This document shows positions 25,688-34,649 of a DNA stretch of 64,000 nt, one piece after another. Under the pieces are notes generated by a model, which saw only the letters and a program-made list of their open reading frames with translations, was not told where the DNA came from and did not search any database. Every line of letters begins with the position of its first letter. Position 1 is the stretch's first letter. The stretch covers positions 64,370 to 128,369 of the forward strand of contig DS999222.1 in the NCBI GenBank assembly GCA_000156295.1. The letters are read 5' to 3'. The DNA is from a marine gamma proteobacterium HTCC2148. Lineage in GTDB: Bacteria; Pseudomonadota; Gammaproteobacteria; Pseudomonadales; Halieaceae. Position numbers and translations under genes: made by a program.

Positions 25688-28252
25688 GTGACTGTGCTTA
25701 ATGAACATTACGGAGATCTCGGTGCTTGTCTGGTTATTATTGACCGGGACAGCCAGCTCGTTCTTGAGTGTCTTGGAACCCTGCCTTTTGCTGTGCCGGA
25801 TGGCGTCAAGGGTCGGGGTTGGCATGATGTGCTAGGAATTCCTGCCGATAGTTCAGCGGTGGTTAGTCAATTCATTGCCGCAGGTATCGCTGCAGCCTTG
25901 CCACCAGTAATCGTGGGAGCCGGCGCAGATGGCGATTTTTTAATGGGCGGCATGACCATGCCACAGCAGTGGCATGGCAAAAACGCCGCGCTATTATTTT
26001 TGCGACCTTTGACCACTCCCTGGGGGCTTGAGGCCGAGATTGACGTGGTCGCTGGTGATATTGTCGCGGTGGTGGGGGTTGATCACCTTGAGTTCAGTCC
26101 TGCCTGGGGCGTGCCTGAGATCGAGAGCCTGATGATGGAACTCCGCTGCGGACTGCGGCAAATACTCAGGGAGGAAGACTGGCTGGGTTTGCCTGAGGGC
26201 AGCACTATTCCTGTCGTACTGCGAGGTCTGGAGCCTGATACAGCCCTGAATGTTTGTCGTGCCTTGTCTTCTCACCTGCATCAGTTTCTTGCCGGATGTG
26301 ACGCCGGTGCTCAGTACGCCAGAACCTGTATAGGCCTGTCGCAGCGGCTGCAGGGCCAGACTTCACTGAGTGCGCTGGTTGCTGCCAATGCTGCTTTGTT
26401 GCAGGCGCAGGCGGGTAGCGTCGAGCAGATACGCTATGCCAGCCCATGGGATCCACTGGGCCAGGCTGCACGTTCATTAAGCGCCACTGGCGCCTTCCGA
26501 GATGCATTGCGCGATGAGCGGCACTGCCGATACCTCGATGCACTTACCGCCCTGCCGCAGTCCCCCAGGCGCCTGTCCGACTACTGTGCTCGAGTGCTGG
26601 AGGCCACTCTCGAACAGGAGGGGCTTGGCGCCGCAGTGCTATTAAAACAGGGCCTCCATCACGAGCTGCTCTGTCTTTCGGCGGCAGTGCGTAGCGAGAA
26701 AGGTATTGAATCAGGTTCAATTGAACGGTTGCCGCGCGCATTGCAGGTTGCTGTCCGCGCCCTGGATGCGGCAGCGCTGGCGTCTTCTCCAATGACCTCC
26801 AGCAATGGGGTTCTCTCCCTGGCACTGCGAACAAGTGCAGGCCTGCAAGGGGCTTTATTGCTATTGCAAGCAGATGAATCGGTTTCGCCTTTTCGGCCTG
26901 ACCCTGCAGCGCTGCAGCTAATAGCGACTGCCCTTGCGAACACTAATGCGTCTGCCAAACCGTCTGTGGAAGAAGTGGGGACTCACTTGCCTACTCCCCG
27001 AAAAATGGAGAAGGGCATTGAAGGCTATGTGCTGGATAACATGGAGGGCGCTATCGATCAGGCGGTTTTTTTGGCGAAGGTTGATATGCCAGTTGCCATT
27101 ATCGGTGAGCAGGGCACGGGGAAAATGTATGTAGCCCAGGTTATTCACGCTGAAGGTGGAGGTGCACCGGAGGCACTAGTGCGCCTGGATTGCCGTGCGT
27201 TTCGTAATCGCAATGAGGCATGGACTCGGATTAGTCGCGAACTGGAACAAGGTCAAGGCAGGTTGTTGGTATTCAAGTCGCCGCAGCTGTTACACCGGGA
27301 AACCCAGAGTCGGCTGGCCAGGCAGTTGGCATCAAGAATCTCCAGTGATGACGGGGGCAGTCACTACCTGGCTGCCAATCGCTACTTGGCGCTGTTCCCT
27401 GAGGATCTAGAGGCACTGGTGGCCCAGGGTGTTCTGGATGAGCGTTTGGCCAGCGTGTTTGCGGGTTACCCCATTATTGTGCCGCCCTTGAGGGAGCGTC
27501 CACGGGCGGTCTTGCGTTGGGCACATAAAATACTGGAACAGGAGAGTACGCTGGCTGATCGACGCGTGTCGGGGTATACCCCCGATGCCGAGCAGGCGCT
27601 CTTGCAGCATGGCTGGGCCGGCAACATCAGTGAGATGCGCTCGGTCATCACCGCGGCGCTGGAGCGTGCCGACAAAGAGTGGATTACACCAGTGGACCTG
27701 GGTTTGTTCATTGGAATCTCGGCTGACGGCAAGGCCGCCGCCGCTAAGGAACGTCCGTTTCTGGCGCGACATGAAGAGGAAGAGTTGGCTCAGTCGTACT
27801 ATGCCCCTACGCTTCTGGAAGAACTGCGCATGACCTTGGGACAATCGCTTGCGGCTTCTCTTGCGACGGACACCCTGCACCCACTGGGGGCGTGGCTAGA
27901 TGATGAGATTATTGAAGCTGCACTGGACCGCTGTGGCGGTGATCCCCGGGGCGCAGCGGAGTATTTGGGCACCCGTAGCCGTAATATTGGCCGCTGGATG
28001 CCCAAGGTCAGGCAAAGTGAGCAACAGCGCGAAGCAAGTCTCCTCTGGCAGGAGAGTCGCCGATTGATCCGAGAGTGGGTGGCGGGGTCATCACCTCAGG
28101 AGGAGGCCCCGCAGCAATTGGCGCAGGATTTACTCATGGCGCTGTTAATGCAGCAAGGCGGTGATTTAAATGTTGCCGATAGAGCCCGGGTGATGGGCGT
28201 TTCAACACCGACCTATCAAAAGCGGGTTAAACAGCTGCTACAGAGCGTTTAG
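25688..28252 (+). CDS. Regulator with a degenerate sigma-54-activator-like AAA+ domain and two Fis-like helices
   Basis: 854 residues from GTG 25688; GTG 25694 is equally possible, and a longer frame to 25493 would overlap the divergent phosphatase. About 420 N-terminal residues look like sensor domains, including a GAF-like part (LEQEGLGAAVLLKQGLHHELL). The AAA+ region keeps Walker A GEQGTGKMY (473-481), PPLRERPR (about 599) and WAGNISEMR (643). The Walker B position reads GRLLVFKSP, without the Asp-Glu of canonical activators, and no GAFTGA loop is visible, so sigma-54 activation is unlikely. Two Fis-like helices follow (CGGDPRGAAEYLGTRSRNI; GGDLNVADRARVMGVSTPT). The chemosensory operon lies downstream. 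Confidence 0.75.
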   Translation: MTVLNEHYGDLGACLVIIDRDSQLVLECLGTLPFAVPDGVKGRGWHDVLGIPADSSAVVSQFIAAGIAAALPPVIVGAGADGDFLMGGMTMPQQWHGKNAALLFLRPLTTPWGLEAEIDVVAGDIVAVVGVDHLEFSPAWGVPEIESLMMELRCGLRQILREEDWLGLPEGSTIPVVLRGLEPDTALNVCRALSSHLHQFLAGCDAGAQYARTCIGLSQRLQGQTSLSALVAANAALLQAQAGSVEQIRYASPWDPLGQAARSLSATGAFRDALRDERHCRYLDALTALPQSPRRLSDYCARVLEATLEQEGLGAAVLLKQGLHHELLCLSAAVRSEKGIESGSIERLPRALQVAVRALDAAALASSPMTSSNGVLSLALRTSAGLQGALLLLQADESVSPFRPDPAALQLIATALANTNASAKPSVEEVGTHLPTPRKMEKGIEGYVLDNMEGAIDQAVFLAKVDMPVAIIGEQGTGKMYVAQVIHAEGGGAPEALVRLDCRAFRNRNEAWTRISRELEQGQGRLLVFKSPQLLHRETQSRLARQLASRISSDDGGSHYLAANRYLALFPEDLEALVAQGVLDERLASVFAGYPIIVPPLRERPRAVLRWAHKILEQESTLADRRVSGYTPDAEQALLQHGWAGNISEMRSVITAALERADKEWITPVDLGLFIGISADGKAAAAKERPFLARHEEEELAQSYYAPTLLEELRMTLGQSLAASLATDTLHPLGAWLDDEIIEAALDRCGGDPRGAAEYLGTRSRNIGRWMPKVRQSEQQREASLLWQESRRLIREWVAGSSPQEEAPQQLAQDLLMALLMQQGGDLNVADRARVMGVSTPTYQKRVKQLLQSV

Positions 28253-28267
28253 AGAGGATTAATAAAC

Positions 28268-28837
28268 ATGGCGGAACACCGTAAAAGCCTGGACGACTGT
28301 GCCAGGGAGTACGCTGAAATGTCACAGGATAAGCTGCCCTCCAGTCTTGGGTTTTCAGCCCGTCTCAACATGCTCTGGGACTTGGCTGGGGTCGCCCCCA
28401 GTCAGTTTGAGGGCAGGGTGCTTGGCGTCATGGCCATCAATACACAGTGGCGGGAAACGGAGATTAGAAAGTGGTTGCAAAAAGACGTGCTACCTCCCCG
28501 CAGCGATCTTCGCAATATGGTTATTTTTCTGGTCGCGCAACTGGGTGAGGGTCAAAGTGTTGAACGCTGGGAGGCATTTTTGATTTATGGCGCGCCAGTG
28601 GTCTCCTCTCCGGTAAATCACGCGATGTACCGCGAGGATCAGGCTCGCCGTGAAATTGCCTCGCTGATTTTTGCCAAGTTGGCTGATGAGTACGGGATTC
28701 CGCCTTCCGCCTATGACGCTGACAAGGCTTTCCAGCGCTGCTTGGGCTTGATGCACAAGTTCAATATCTATGAGATGCAGGACTTTCAGCCGGGCCACCT
28801 GGAGCCCTTCAAGAATTACATGTTTCCGAGCGAGTAG
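28268..28837 (+). CDS. Unknown protein linked to the degenerate regulator
   Basis: 189 residues, mostly helical, soluble and without a signal peptide. I recognise no family. The segment from about 50 to 90 (INTQWRETEIRKWLQKDVLP, then RSDLRNMVIFLVAQL) has the feel of a repressor-type helix-turn-helix followed by a dimerisation helix, but this is weak. It begins 15 bases after the regulator stop, so the two are co-transcribed. A 229-base gap with no convincing gene then separates it from the chemosensory operon. Confidence 0.7.
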   Translation: MAEHRKSLDDCAREYAEMSQDKLPSSLGFSARLNMLWDLAGVAPSQFEGRVLGVMAINTQWRETEIRKWLQKDVLPPRSDLRNMVIFLVAQLGEGQSVERWEAFLIYGAPVVSSPVNHAMYREDQARREIASLIFAKLADEYGIPPSAYDADKAFQRCLGLMHKFNIYEMQDFQPGHLEPFKNYMFPSE

Positions 28838-29066
28838 CCTCATTTTCTCTAGTTGGTAGTGATTTTCCGTAATTTCTGGAGAATTGCCCTTGTTTTCGCC
28901 GCCATATTGCCCCTTGCGGTCCGTAGGGGCGCTCGGCAAGGCGATTCCCTTCGTTTTCTGCACAAATCTCCAGTTTATGGTTGCCGGTAGATTTCGCCGC
29001 CTGAAATACTGTCGGGGCTATAACCCATGTGAAAACTCACACTACTGACACGAAGTGAGGGCAGTA

Positions 29067-29477
29067 ATGAACGAACAAACCGAAGAGATGGACATCAGCG
29101 GCGTAAAAATCGCCATTGTAGATGATGCCAAGACGATTCGTATGATGATGTCCCACACCCTGAAAGGCATGGGCTGTGAGGTCGAGTGTGCAGAGGACGG
29201 TTACAAAGCCCTGGGTATGCTGCGTCGCTTCAAGCCAGACCTGATCTTCCTGGATATTACTATGCCGGAACTGGACGGATACCAGACCTGCACGTTGATC
29301 CGCAATGCGGAAGACACCCGGGACACGCCGGTGGTGATGCTCTCCTCATCAGATGGAATTTTTGATATCGCCAAGGGGCAAGCTCGTGGTGCAACAGCCC
29401 ATGTCACTAAAATTCCCCCTGAGAGCGTTTTGCGTCAATTGATCTTTAACCACACCAAGCAGCGTCGCGCTGCCTGA
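29067..29477 (+). CDS. CheY-like single-domain response regulator (PilG type)
   Basis: 136 residues from ATG 29067 with GAGGG six bases upstream. The receiver domain has the acidic pair in IVDDAKTIR, phospho-acceptor D63 in IFLDITMPELDGYQTC, the switch Ser in VVMLSSSDG and the conserved lysine K115 in VTKIPPES. In most CheY-like proteins Pro follows this lysine; here Ile does. DGYQTC and MLSSSDGIFDIAKG are PilG-like signatures. PilG signals to twitching-motility or cAMP outputs in Pseudomonas. It is the first gene of a seven-gene operon; the downstream gene starts 4 bases later. Confidence 0.88.
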   Translation: MNEQTEEMDISGVKIAIVDDAKTIRMMMSHTLKGMGCEVECAEDGYKALGMLRRFKPDLIFLDITMPELDGYQTCTLIRNAEDTRDTPVVMLSSSDGIFDIAKGQARGATAHVTKIPPESVLRQLIFNHTKQRRAA

Positions 29478-29481
29478 TCGC

Positions 29482-30048
29482 ATGGCTCCCTCGGCTATAC
29501 AGTCCCTGGATGCTCTCGAGCAACGCTTTCGTGAGGATGCGGTGGAGGCCCCAGTGCAAGATCTGGAGCGCATGGAGTGGGTGGGCACCTGCCTGAGTAT
29601 TGCTGGTGTCCCGTTGCTGATAGGTGAAGGTGAGCTTGAGGAAATTATTGAAACACCCAACGTGATGGCTATTCCCGGTACCAAACCCTGGGTTCAGGGT
29701 GTGGGCTCGCACATGGGCGGGCTTATTCCCATCATCAGCGGTGATGTTTTTTTTCGCAAACGACCTTACAGCGGCCGCGTGCGAGATTACTGCATGGTAT
29801 TGCGCCGCCCTGGCTTTTATTTCGGTATTACCCTGAGCGGATTAGAGCGGGATATGAAGTTTTTGGTGGAAACTCGTGACATGACAGTGACCACCGATCC
29901 CGATTTTGCCGAATACACACTGGGCGGTTTTCCCGACCAGGATCGCGTGCTGGCGGTGCTTGATATCGATAAATTGATTGCGGACAGCGACTTATCCAAC
30001 GCTGCTGCTAATGACCCTGATTCACCCGAGGAACGGACCAATGATTAA
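29482..30048 (+). CDS. CheW-like adaptor (PilI type)
   Basis: 188 residues with a CheW-like fold: RMEWVGTCLSIAGVPLLIGE, GTKPWVQGVGSHMGGLIPII and MVLRRPGFYFGITLSGLE. In PilI these couple the receptor PilJ to the ChpA kinase. A 25-residue acidic tail (DSDLSNAAANDPDSPEE) ends the protein. It starts 4 bases after the response regulator and overlaps the receptor gene by 8 bases. Assignment to PilI rests on order and CheW features; sequence identity cannot be measured here. Confidence 0.82.
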   Translation: MAPSAIQSLDALEQRFREDAVEAPVQDLERMEWVGTCLSIAGVPLLIGEGELEEIIETPNVMAIPGTKPWVQGVGSHMGGLIPIISGDVFFRKRPYSGRVRDYCMVLRRPGFYFGITLSGLERDMKFLVETRDMTVTTDPDFAEYTLGGFPDQDRVLAVLDIDKLIADSDLSNAAANDPDSPEERTND

Positions 30049-32137
30049 GACAGAAAAAATTGGAGCCAACAAAATGCGCGCCTTGCTAATGGGGCTGGGT
30101 ATTCTGGCCTGTCTGGGAGGAGTGGCCTACAGCTTTTTCATCATACAACAAGAGTCAGGGCACGAAAGTCACTACGGCACCGCCACTGATGAGTTGGCTA
30201 GCCTGGCTCGTCAGGTTGCTATAAGCGTCCAGGCGACAGAGCAAGGCGACGAACAGACTTTTATCGAGCTCGCTGACCAGGAGGCTCAGTTCGAGGCGCA
30301 ATTAGCGCTTATTGATGCGCCTGAGCTTAATGACGAAATTAGCATCGTTGATCTGAATTGGCAGCCGGTCAAGCGTGCGTCGCAGACACTGTTGGAAGCA
30401 GCTCCACGTATTGTGTTTGTTCGCGGTGTTGCTACCGAGCTGGAAAAAAATATGAAACCCATGCAGCGCGAGCTGTCATCGGTTGTCACCGTGTTACAGC
30501 GCCAGCGAGTCTCTCCAGAAACGCTGGTAGCAGCGCAAAAGGCGCCCTGGATGTTGGAGCGTATGGCTCGTAATATCGACCGCATCCTGGTTGGCAATGC
30601 TGATAGTCAGGTCGCTGCCGACCAGTTCACCACAGATGCAGCCGACTTCTTCCGGATTATCGAGGGCTTGACCCGAGGTGATGAACTGCTTGGAATTAAC
30701 AAGGTAAACAACACCTCCGCGATTGAGGCGTTGAGTAACGCGTTTCGTTTGTTTTCGGGTGTTTCAACTTCTGTAGACCGCATCGCAGGCGCCTCAACAG
30801 AGTTGCGCCAGGCGGCATCTGCCCGTAAAACCATCGCCGAAAATAGTGTTCCGCTTATTGATGCAATCGCCAGCCTCCAGCCGGCTATTGCCAGTTTAGC
30901 GGTAGGGCGTCTTTACGACACGAGGAACCTGTTCATTCTGTTCGTAGCGCCGGGTTTACTCGCCGTCGCGCTGCTGGTGACCATGGTATTGGGTCAGCGT
31001 CGAAGAGATTCTTATACTGCAAAAGGAGTTGCCGAAATTAATGGCGCTCTGGCGCATATTTCCAAAGGAGACCTCACGGTTACGGTCGCAGAAACCAACT
31101 CTGTGACCAGTGGCGTTGCTCAGGGTCTTAATGCCGCGACCCAGAATCAGTGTCAACTGGTTCGAGAAATACGCGCGCCTTTTGAAACTTCGGTCAGGGA
31201 AATTAGCAGTATTGGAGAGAGTGCACGCGCCCAGGTTGATAAAGGACGTGAGCTCACTCGTTCTGTCGTTGACTCGACTGAAACAGCCACTGAAATGGTG
31301 CGTACCAGTGAAGAGATTAAAGCTTCCACCGCGGAGGCCGCTGAGACTTCCGATAGCAACTGTCAGAAAGTTGCTCAGGGTTACGAGCTGACCAAGGATA
31401 TGTCCAAGGCTTCGGTGGATGTGCGTGAGTCTGTTCAGGAAACATCAAAGTCTGCCAAGCGACAAGGTGAACTTATTCAGTCAGTAACTGCGGCTGCCGA
31501 ATATATTCAGGCGCTCAACACCAAAATATCAGTGGTCGCGATTAATACGCGTATTGAGGCCGAGAAAGCCGGTGAGTATGGCAGGCCGTTCCTGGGTATT
31601 GCTGAATCCATCGCTGACCTTCTGCGAGAGGCTGAAGAAGAGGGTCGAAAAATTATTTCGGAGGTACGCATGTTGCAGAACATGTCTGCCGATAACCTGG
31701 CCAGTATGGAGAATACGGTGGGTACGGTTGTTACCATCCTCGAGTATATCGACCGACTGGATAGTTCGCTGGAGGAAATTAACTCGGGCTCCGATGCGAT
31801 CAGCGACATCATCCGGAATGTAGATGACGCTGCTGGCAAGTCGGCAGTTAACGCCTTGCATATGAGTAGTTCAATGGCAGAAATCAGCGAACGGAATCTT
31901 GAGATCACTGAACTGAATGAAGTCGCGCAAAAGGGCGTGAATTCGCTTCAGCAATCGATGCGCAGTGCTGCCAGCAATCTTGGTCAATTCCGTATCGATA
32001 ACGATTCTGCCTACCAGGCTACAAGCGGTGGTGATGTTGAGGGCCTGGATAACATCCGTGCCGCCAACCAGGGCTACCGCGAAAAAGAAATGAGTGCTCT
32101 GGACATAGCACAGCAAAAGCAACGCGCTTCAGTATAA
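30041..32137 (+). CDS. Methyl-accepting chemotaxis protein (PilJ-like) with divergent tip
   Basis: 698 residues from ATG 30041 (GAGGAACGG upstream); the longer frame from 29978 lies inside pilI. TM1 is at about 12-36 and TM2 at about 296-318, enclosing a periplasmic helical domain of about 260 residues of PilJ size. A HAMP-like linker and a long coiled cytoplasmic domain follow. At the protein-interaction tip (about 500-520) the sequence is INTRIEAEKAGEYGRPFLGI; canonical receptors have NA-IEAARAGE-GRGFAVVA. The E-GR core is kept but FAVVA is not. It lies directly upstream of the HPt and kinase genes and should feed their signalling complex. Confidence 0.85.
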   Translation: MIKTEKIGANKMRALLMGLGILACLGGVAYSFFIIQQESGHESHYGTATDELASLARQVAISVQATEQGDEQTFIELADQEAQFEAQLALIDAPELNDEISIVDLNWQPVKRASQTLLEAAPRIVFVRGVATELEKNMKPMQRELSSVVTVLQRQRVSPETLVAAQKAPWMLERMARNIDRILVGNADSQVAADQFTTDAADFFRIIEGLTRGDELLGINKVNNTSAIEALSNAFRLFSGVSTSVDRIAGASTELRQAASARKTIAENSVPLIDAIASLQPAIASLAVGRLYDTRNLFILFVAPGLLAVALLVTMVLGQRRRDSYTAKGVAEINGALAHISKGDLTVTVAETNSVTSGVAQGLNAATQNQCQLVREIRAPFETSVREISSIGESARAQVDKGRELTRSVVDSTETATEMVRTSEEIKASTAEAAETSDSNCQKVAQGYELTKDMSKASVDVRESVQETSKSAKRQGELIQSVTAAAEYIQALNTKISVVAINTRIEAEKAGEYGRPFLGIAESIADLLREAEEEGRKIISEVRMLQNMSADNLASMENTVGTVVTILEYIDRLDSSLEEINSGSDAISDIIRNVDDAAGKSAVNALHMSSSMAEISERNLEITELNEVAQKGVNSLQQSMRSAASNLGQFRIDNDSAYQATSGGDVEGLDNIRAANQGYREKEMSALDIAQQKQRASV

Positions 32138-32143
32138 GAACTA

Positions 32144-32178
32144 GCAAAGAGCCGCGCGGGTCTATGCCGCGTCTTTGC
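32144..32178 (+). promoter_or_regulatory. Hairpin between the receptor and HPt genes
   Basis: GCAAAGA (32144-32150) pairs with TCTTTGC (32172-32178). An inner CGCGG (32155-32159) pairs with CCGCG (32167-32171) after a four-base bulge. No T run follows; it may stabilise or process the operon mRNA rather than terminate it. Confidence 0.35.
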
Positions 32179-32203
32179 GCATACTAAAACCGGAGGTTTA
32201 GTA

Positions 32204-34615
32204 GTGGCCATTAAAACTGATATCGTCGCCCTCAAGTGGGTGGTAGGCCTGATGAACAAGCAAGCAGAGAATGCCGAAGCTTCGCTTGTCGAATACAGCA
32301 ACGATACAAGCCAAAAAAAGCCTCTGCTGCAGTGTATGTGGGCAGTTCACCAGATTACATCCACGCTCAGGGCGCTGGGTATGGGCAAGGGTGAAATGCT
32401 GACGCTGGAGATGGAACGCAGTCTGAACTATCTCTACAAAGACAAGGTCGTCGGTGAACGTCAAAAACTGACCATGGGTGGACTGATGCAAGCGCTTAAA
32501 GTGCTGCCAGCCTATCTAGCTCACGCCGAGAACGCGCGTGCAGACACTGGTCATGGACTGGAACAGCACGTCAATGATTTACGACGCTGGATAGGCGAGA
32601 GGCCCAGGCCCGCAGCTTTCTTCTTCCAAATGAATATTCCTGAGGGCCGCGGCATCACTGTGGATGGCACACCAGAAGATTCTGAGGAAGTGCGAGAGCG
32701 GGCGAATGTGATGCTCACGCTGTACCTGGAAATGGCCAAGATGGCCCTGCGTCGCAAAAATGTTGGCGAGAGCATGAAAACCGTCGCTCGTATTTCACGT
32801 CGCATGCAGACAATGTTCTCTGGTACTGAGCCAGAGCGCTTCTGGTTCACAATGGTGGGTATTTGTGAAGGTATGGCCGGTGGCCTGATTGTTCCTGACG
32901 AATGTATCGCGCAGATATTCAAGTCCGGCGCATTCATGATCAAGTATGCTCGCGAAAATGGAGTAGAAGTCGATGAGTCGGTTGACTACGACAACCTGCA
33001 GCAGCAGATGTTGTTTTACATTGCCAGCTGCCAGGCCAAGCCTGTGCATATTGCCCGGATTCGCCAAGTTTTTTCAATTGATGACAACACGCTTGAAGAG
33101 GCTAATCGTGGCCTGATTCACATGGATGCTTTAGTGACAGCGCTCAGTTCAGCCCTGGAGCGGCTGAATGGGGTTGAAAATTATCTTAACTCCCTGGACC
33201 TCACCGAGGCTGCGCGTTCTGCAGATATTGAGTTGGACCCCAAGGCTTTAGATGGCATAGAAGCCACCCAGTATCGACTGGAAGCGGCGGGACAGATGGC
33301 CCATGCAGATTCCTTGCGTTCGGTGCAGGGTCGTCTGACAAAACTTTTCGGTGGTGTTTACAACGAGTCGCCTTCCCAGATGAACCAGGCAATCAACGAT
33401 ATAATCCGCGGTATCGTAGGTGTGAAGCTTGATATCGAGCATAAGCTGGAGCACGGGCTTTGCAGTTCATTTTCCAGCCGTGAATTTGAGCTCAGAGAAA
33501 GTGTGGTTACGGCGACTTTCAACCATATGGGCCTGGTTGAAAACTACATGCACCAGATTCTTCGTCGCAAGGAATTGGCGAGCGCCTTGGCACGAAAACC
33601 CAATGACCCGCAATCAACGCTGCGGCTCACAGTGGCGCTTAATCGCCATCTCAATAAAACTGATCAAGGGTATGAGGCGCTGCGGCAGTCAGTGCGCGAT
33701 GCAGATGCTGGTCAGCCGGATCTTGATTTGCTGTTTATTCAAGCCAAGGAATTTCTCAATGAGCAGGAAACCATATCCGATCGCAAAGCGATCGATATGT
33801 CCCTGCAGCTACTGGCGGAAATTTCCGGTGCCTTGGGCTTTGCCGGCATGGAGCGTGAGGCTCAGATTATCGAGCGCTGTCAGCTCTGGCTGGCAGCAGC
33901 CAGCAAAGGCGGTGCAGTCAGGGAGGACGATGCTTTCCGCTGTTTCGCAGAGGCTTTTGCTCAATTAGAGCTTCATCTACAGCGATCAATTGCTGATCCG
34001 CTGGACGATACTTCCCACATGTTGGCGATCGCAGAGCAGCGCGCTGCCCAACTGGATGACCATGCAGCGGGATTATCAGACGGTGCCGAAGTCGTTACTA
34101 CCAGTTGGACTGAACCTAAAAATTACGTTGAAGACGCTGAGGTTCCCGCTGAATTTCGCGAAGTCTTTATCGAAGAGTCTGAGGAAATTGTTCAGGAAAT
34201 CAGCCGTCTCACTCCACTGTGGTTGCAGCAACGAGAAGATCAGGAAATGTTGCGTGAGATTCGTCGCCACTTTCATACTTTTAAAGGCAATGGCCGCGCC
34301 GTAGGTGCCAATATTCTGGGTGAGCTGGGTTGGTCTGTACAGGATATGCTGGACCGGGTTCTGGATGGGGATTTAAAAGTATCGCCGGCGATTGAGGGCC
34401 TTCTTAAAGAAGTAGTCGCTGCACTGCCTGATTTGGTGATGTCCTACAAGGAAGAAAACGCCTGGGATCCCAGTCATGTTCGGCTGTTAACTGATCGCGC
34501 GTTTCGTATTGCTGAAGGTGGCCAGGAAGATATGGCCGCAGGTTTATCCCAGGTTGAAGAAAATGTACACGGAGGTGCGGACGACGCACCTGTCTCCGAA
34601 ACGCTGGGACAGTAG
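32204..34615 (+). CDS. HPt-containing protein equivalent to the N-terminal part of ChpA
   Basis: 803 residues from GTG 32204 with a strong GGAGGT. The first 110 residues resemble the degraded HPt that opens Pseudomonas ChpA: WAVHQITSTLRALGMG, then MLTLEMERSL. The middle (about 150-620) is helical with no motif I can name. A canonical HPt sits near the C-terminus, RHFHTFKGNGRAVGA with H691. No ATPase, CheW or receiver domain is present. In Pseudomonas these parts belong to one chain with the kinase; here the stop at 34615 is followed by a separate start at 34650, so the function is divided. It may act as a phosphotransfer or docking subunit. Confidence 0.82.
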   Translation: MAIKTDIVALKWVVGLMNKQAENAEASLVEYSNDTSQKKPLLQCMWAVHQITSTLRALGMGKGEMLTLEMERSLNYLYKDKVVGERQKLTMGGLMQALKVLPAYLAHAENARADTGHGLEQHVNDLRRWIGERPRPAAFFFQMNIPEGRGITVDGTPEDSEEVRERANVMLTLYLEMAKMALRRKNVGESMKTVARISRRMQTMFSGTEPERFWFTMVGICEGMAGGLIVPDECIAQIFKSGAFMIKYARENGVEVDESVDYDNLQQQMLFYIASCQAKPVHIARIRQVFSIDDNTLEEANRGLIHMDALVTALSSALERLNGVENYLNSLDLTEAARSADIELDPKALDGIEATQYRLEAAGQMAHADSLRSVQGRLTKLFGGVYNESPSQMNQAINDIIRGIVGVKLDIEHKLEHGLCSSFSSREFELRESVVTATFNHMGLVENYMHQILRRKELASALARKPNDPQSTLRLTVALNRHLNKTDQGYEALRQSVRDADAGQPDLDLLFIQAKEFLNEQETISDRKAIDMSLQLLAEISGALGFAGMEREAQIIERCQLWLAAASKGGAVREDDAFRCFAEAFAQLELHLQRSIADPLDDTSHMLAIAEQRAAQLDDHAAGLSDGAEVVTTSWTEPKNYVEDAEVPAEFREVFIEESEEIVQEISRLTPLWLQQREDQEMLREIRRHFHTFKGNGRAVGANILGELGWSVQDMLDRVLDGDLKVSPAIEGLLKEVVAALPDLVMSYKEENAWDPSHVRLLTDRAFRIAEGGQEDMAAGLSQVEENVHGGADDAPVSETLGQ

Positions 34616-34649
34616 GGGTCTGGCTAAACAATGAAAATGGAGAATCAAC

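Noticed and set aside
28838-29066. Non-coding RNA or small gene before the chemosensory operon
   Set aside because: TTGCCG and AATACT with an 18-base spacer at 28981-29010 could be a weak promoter, but I see no coding frame or convincing RNA structure.
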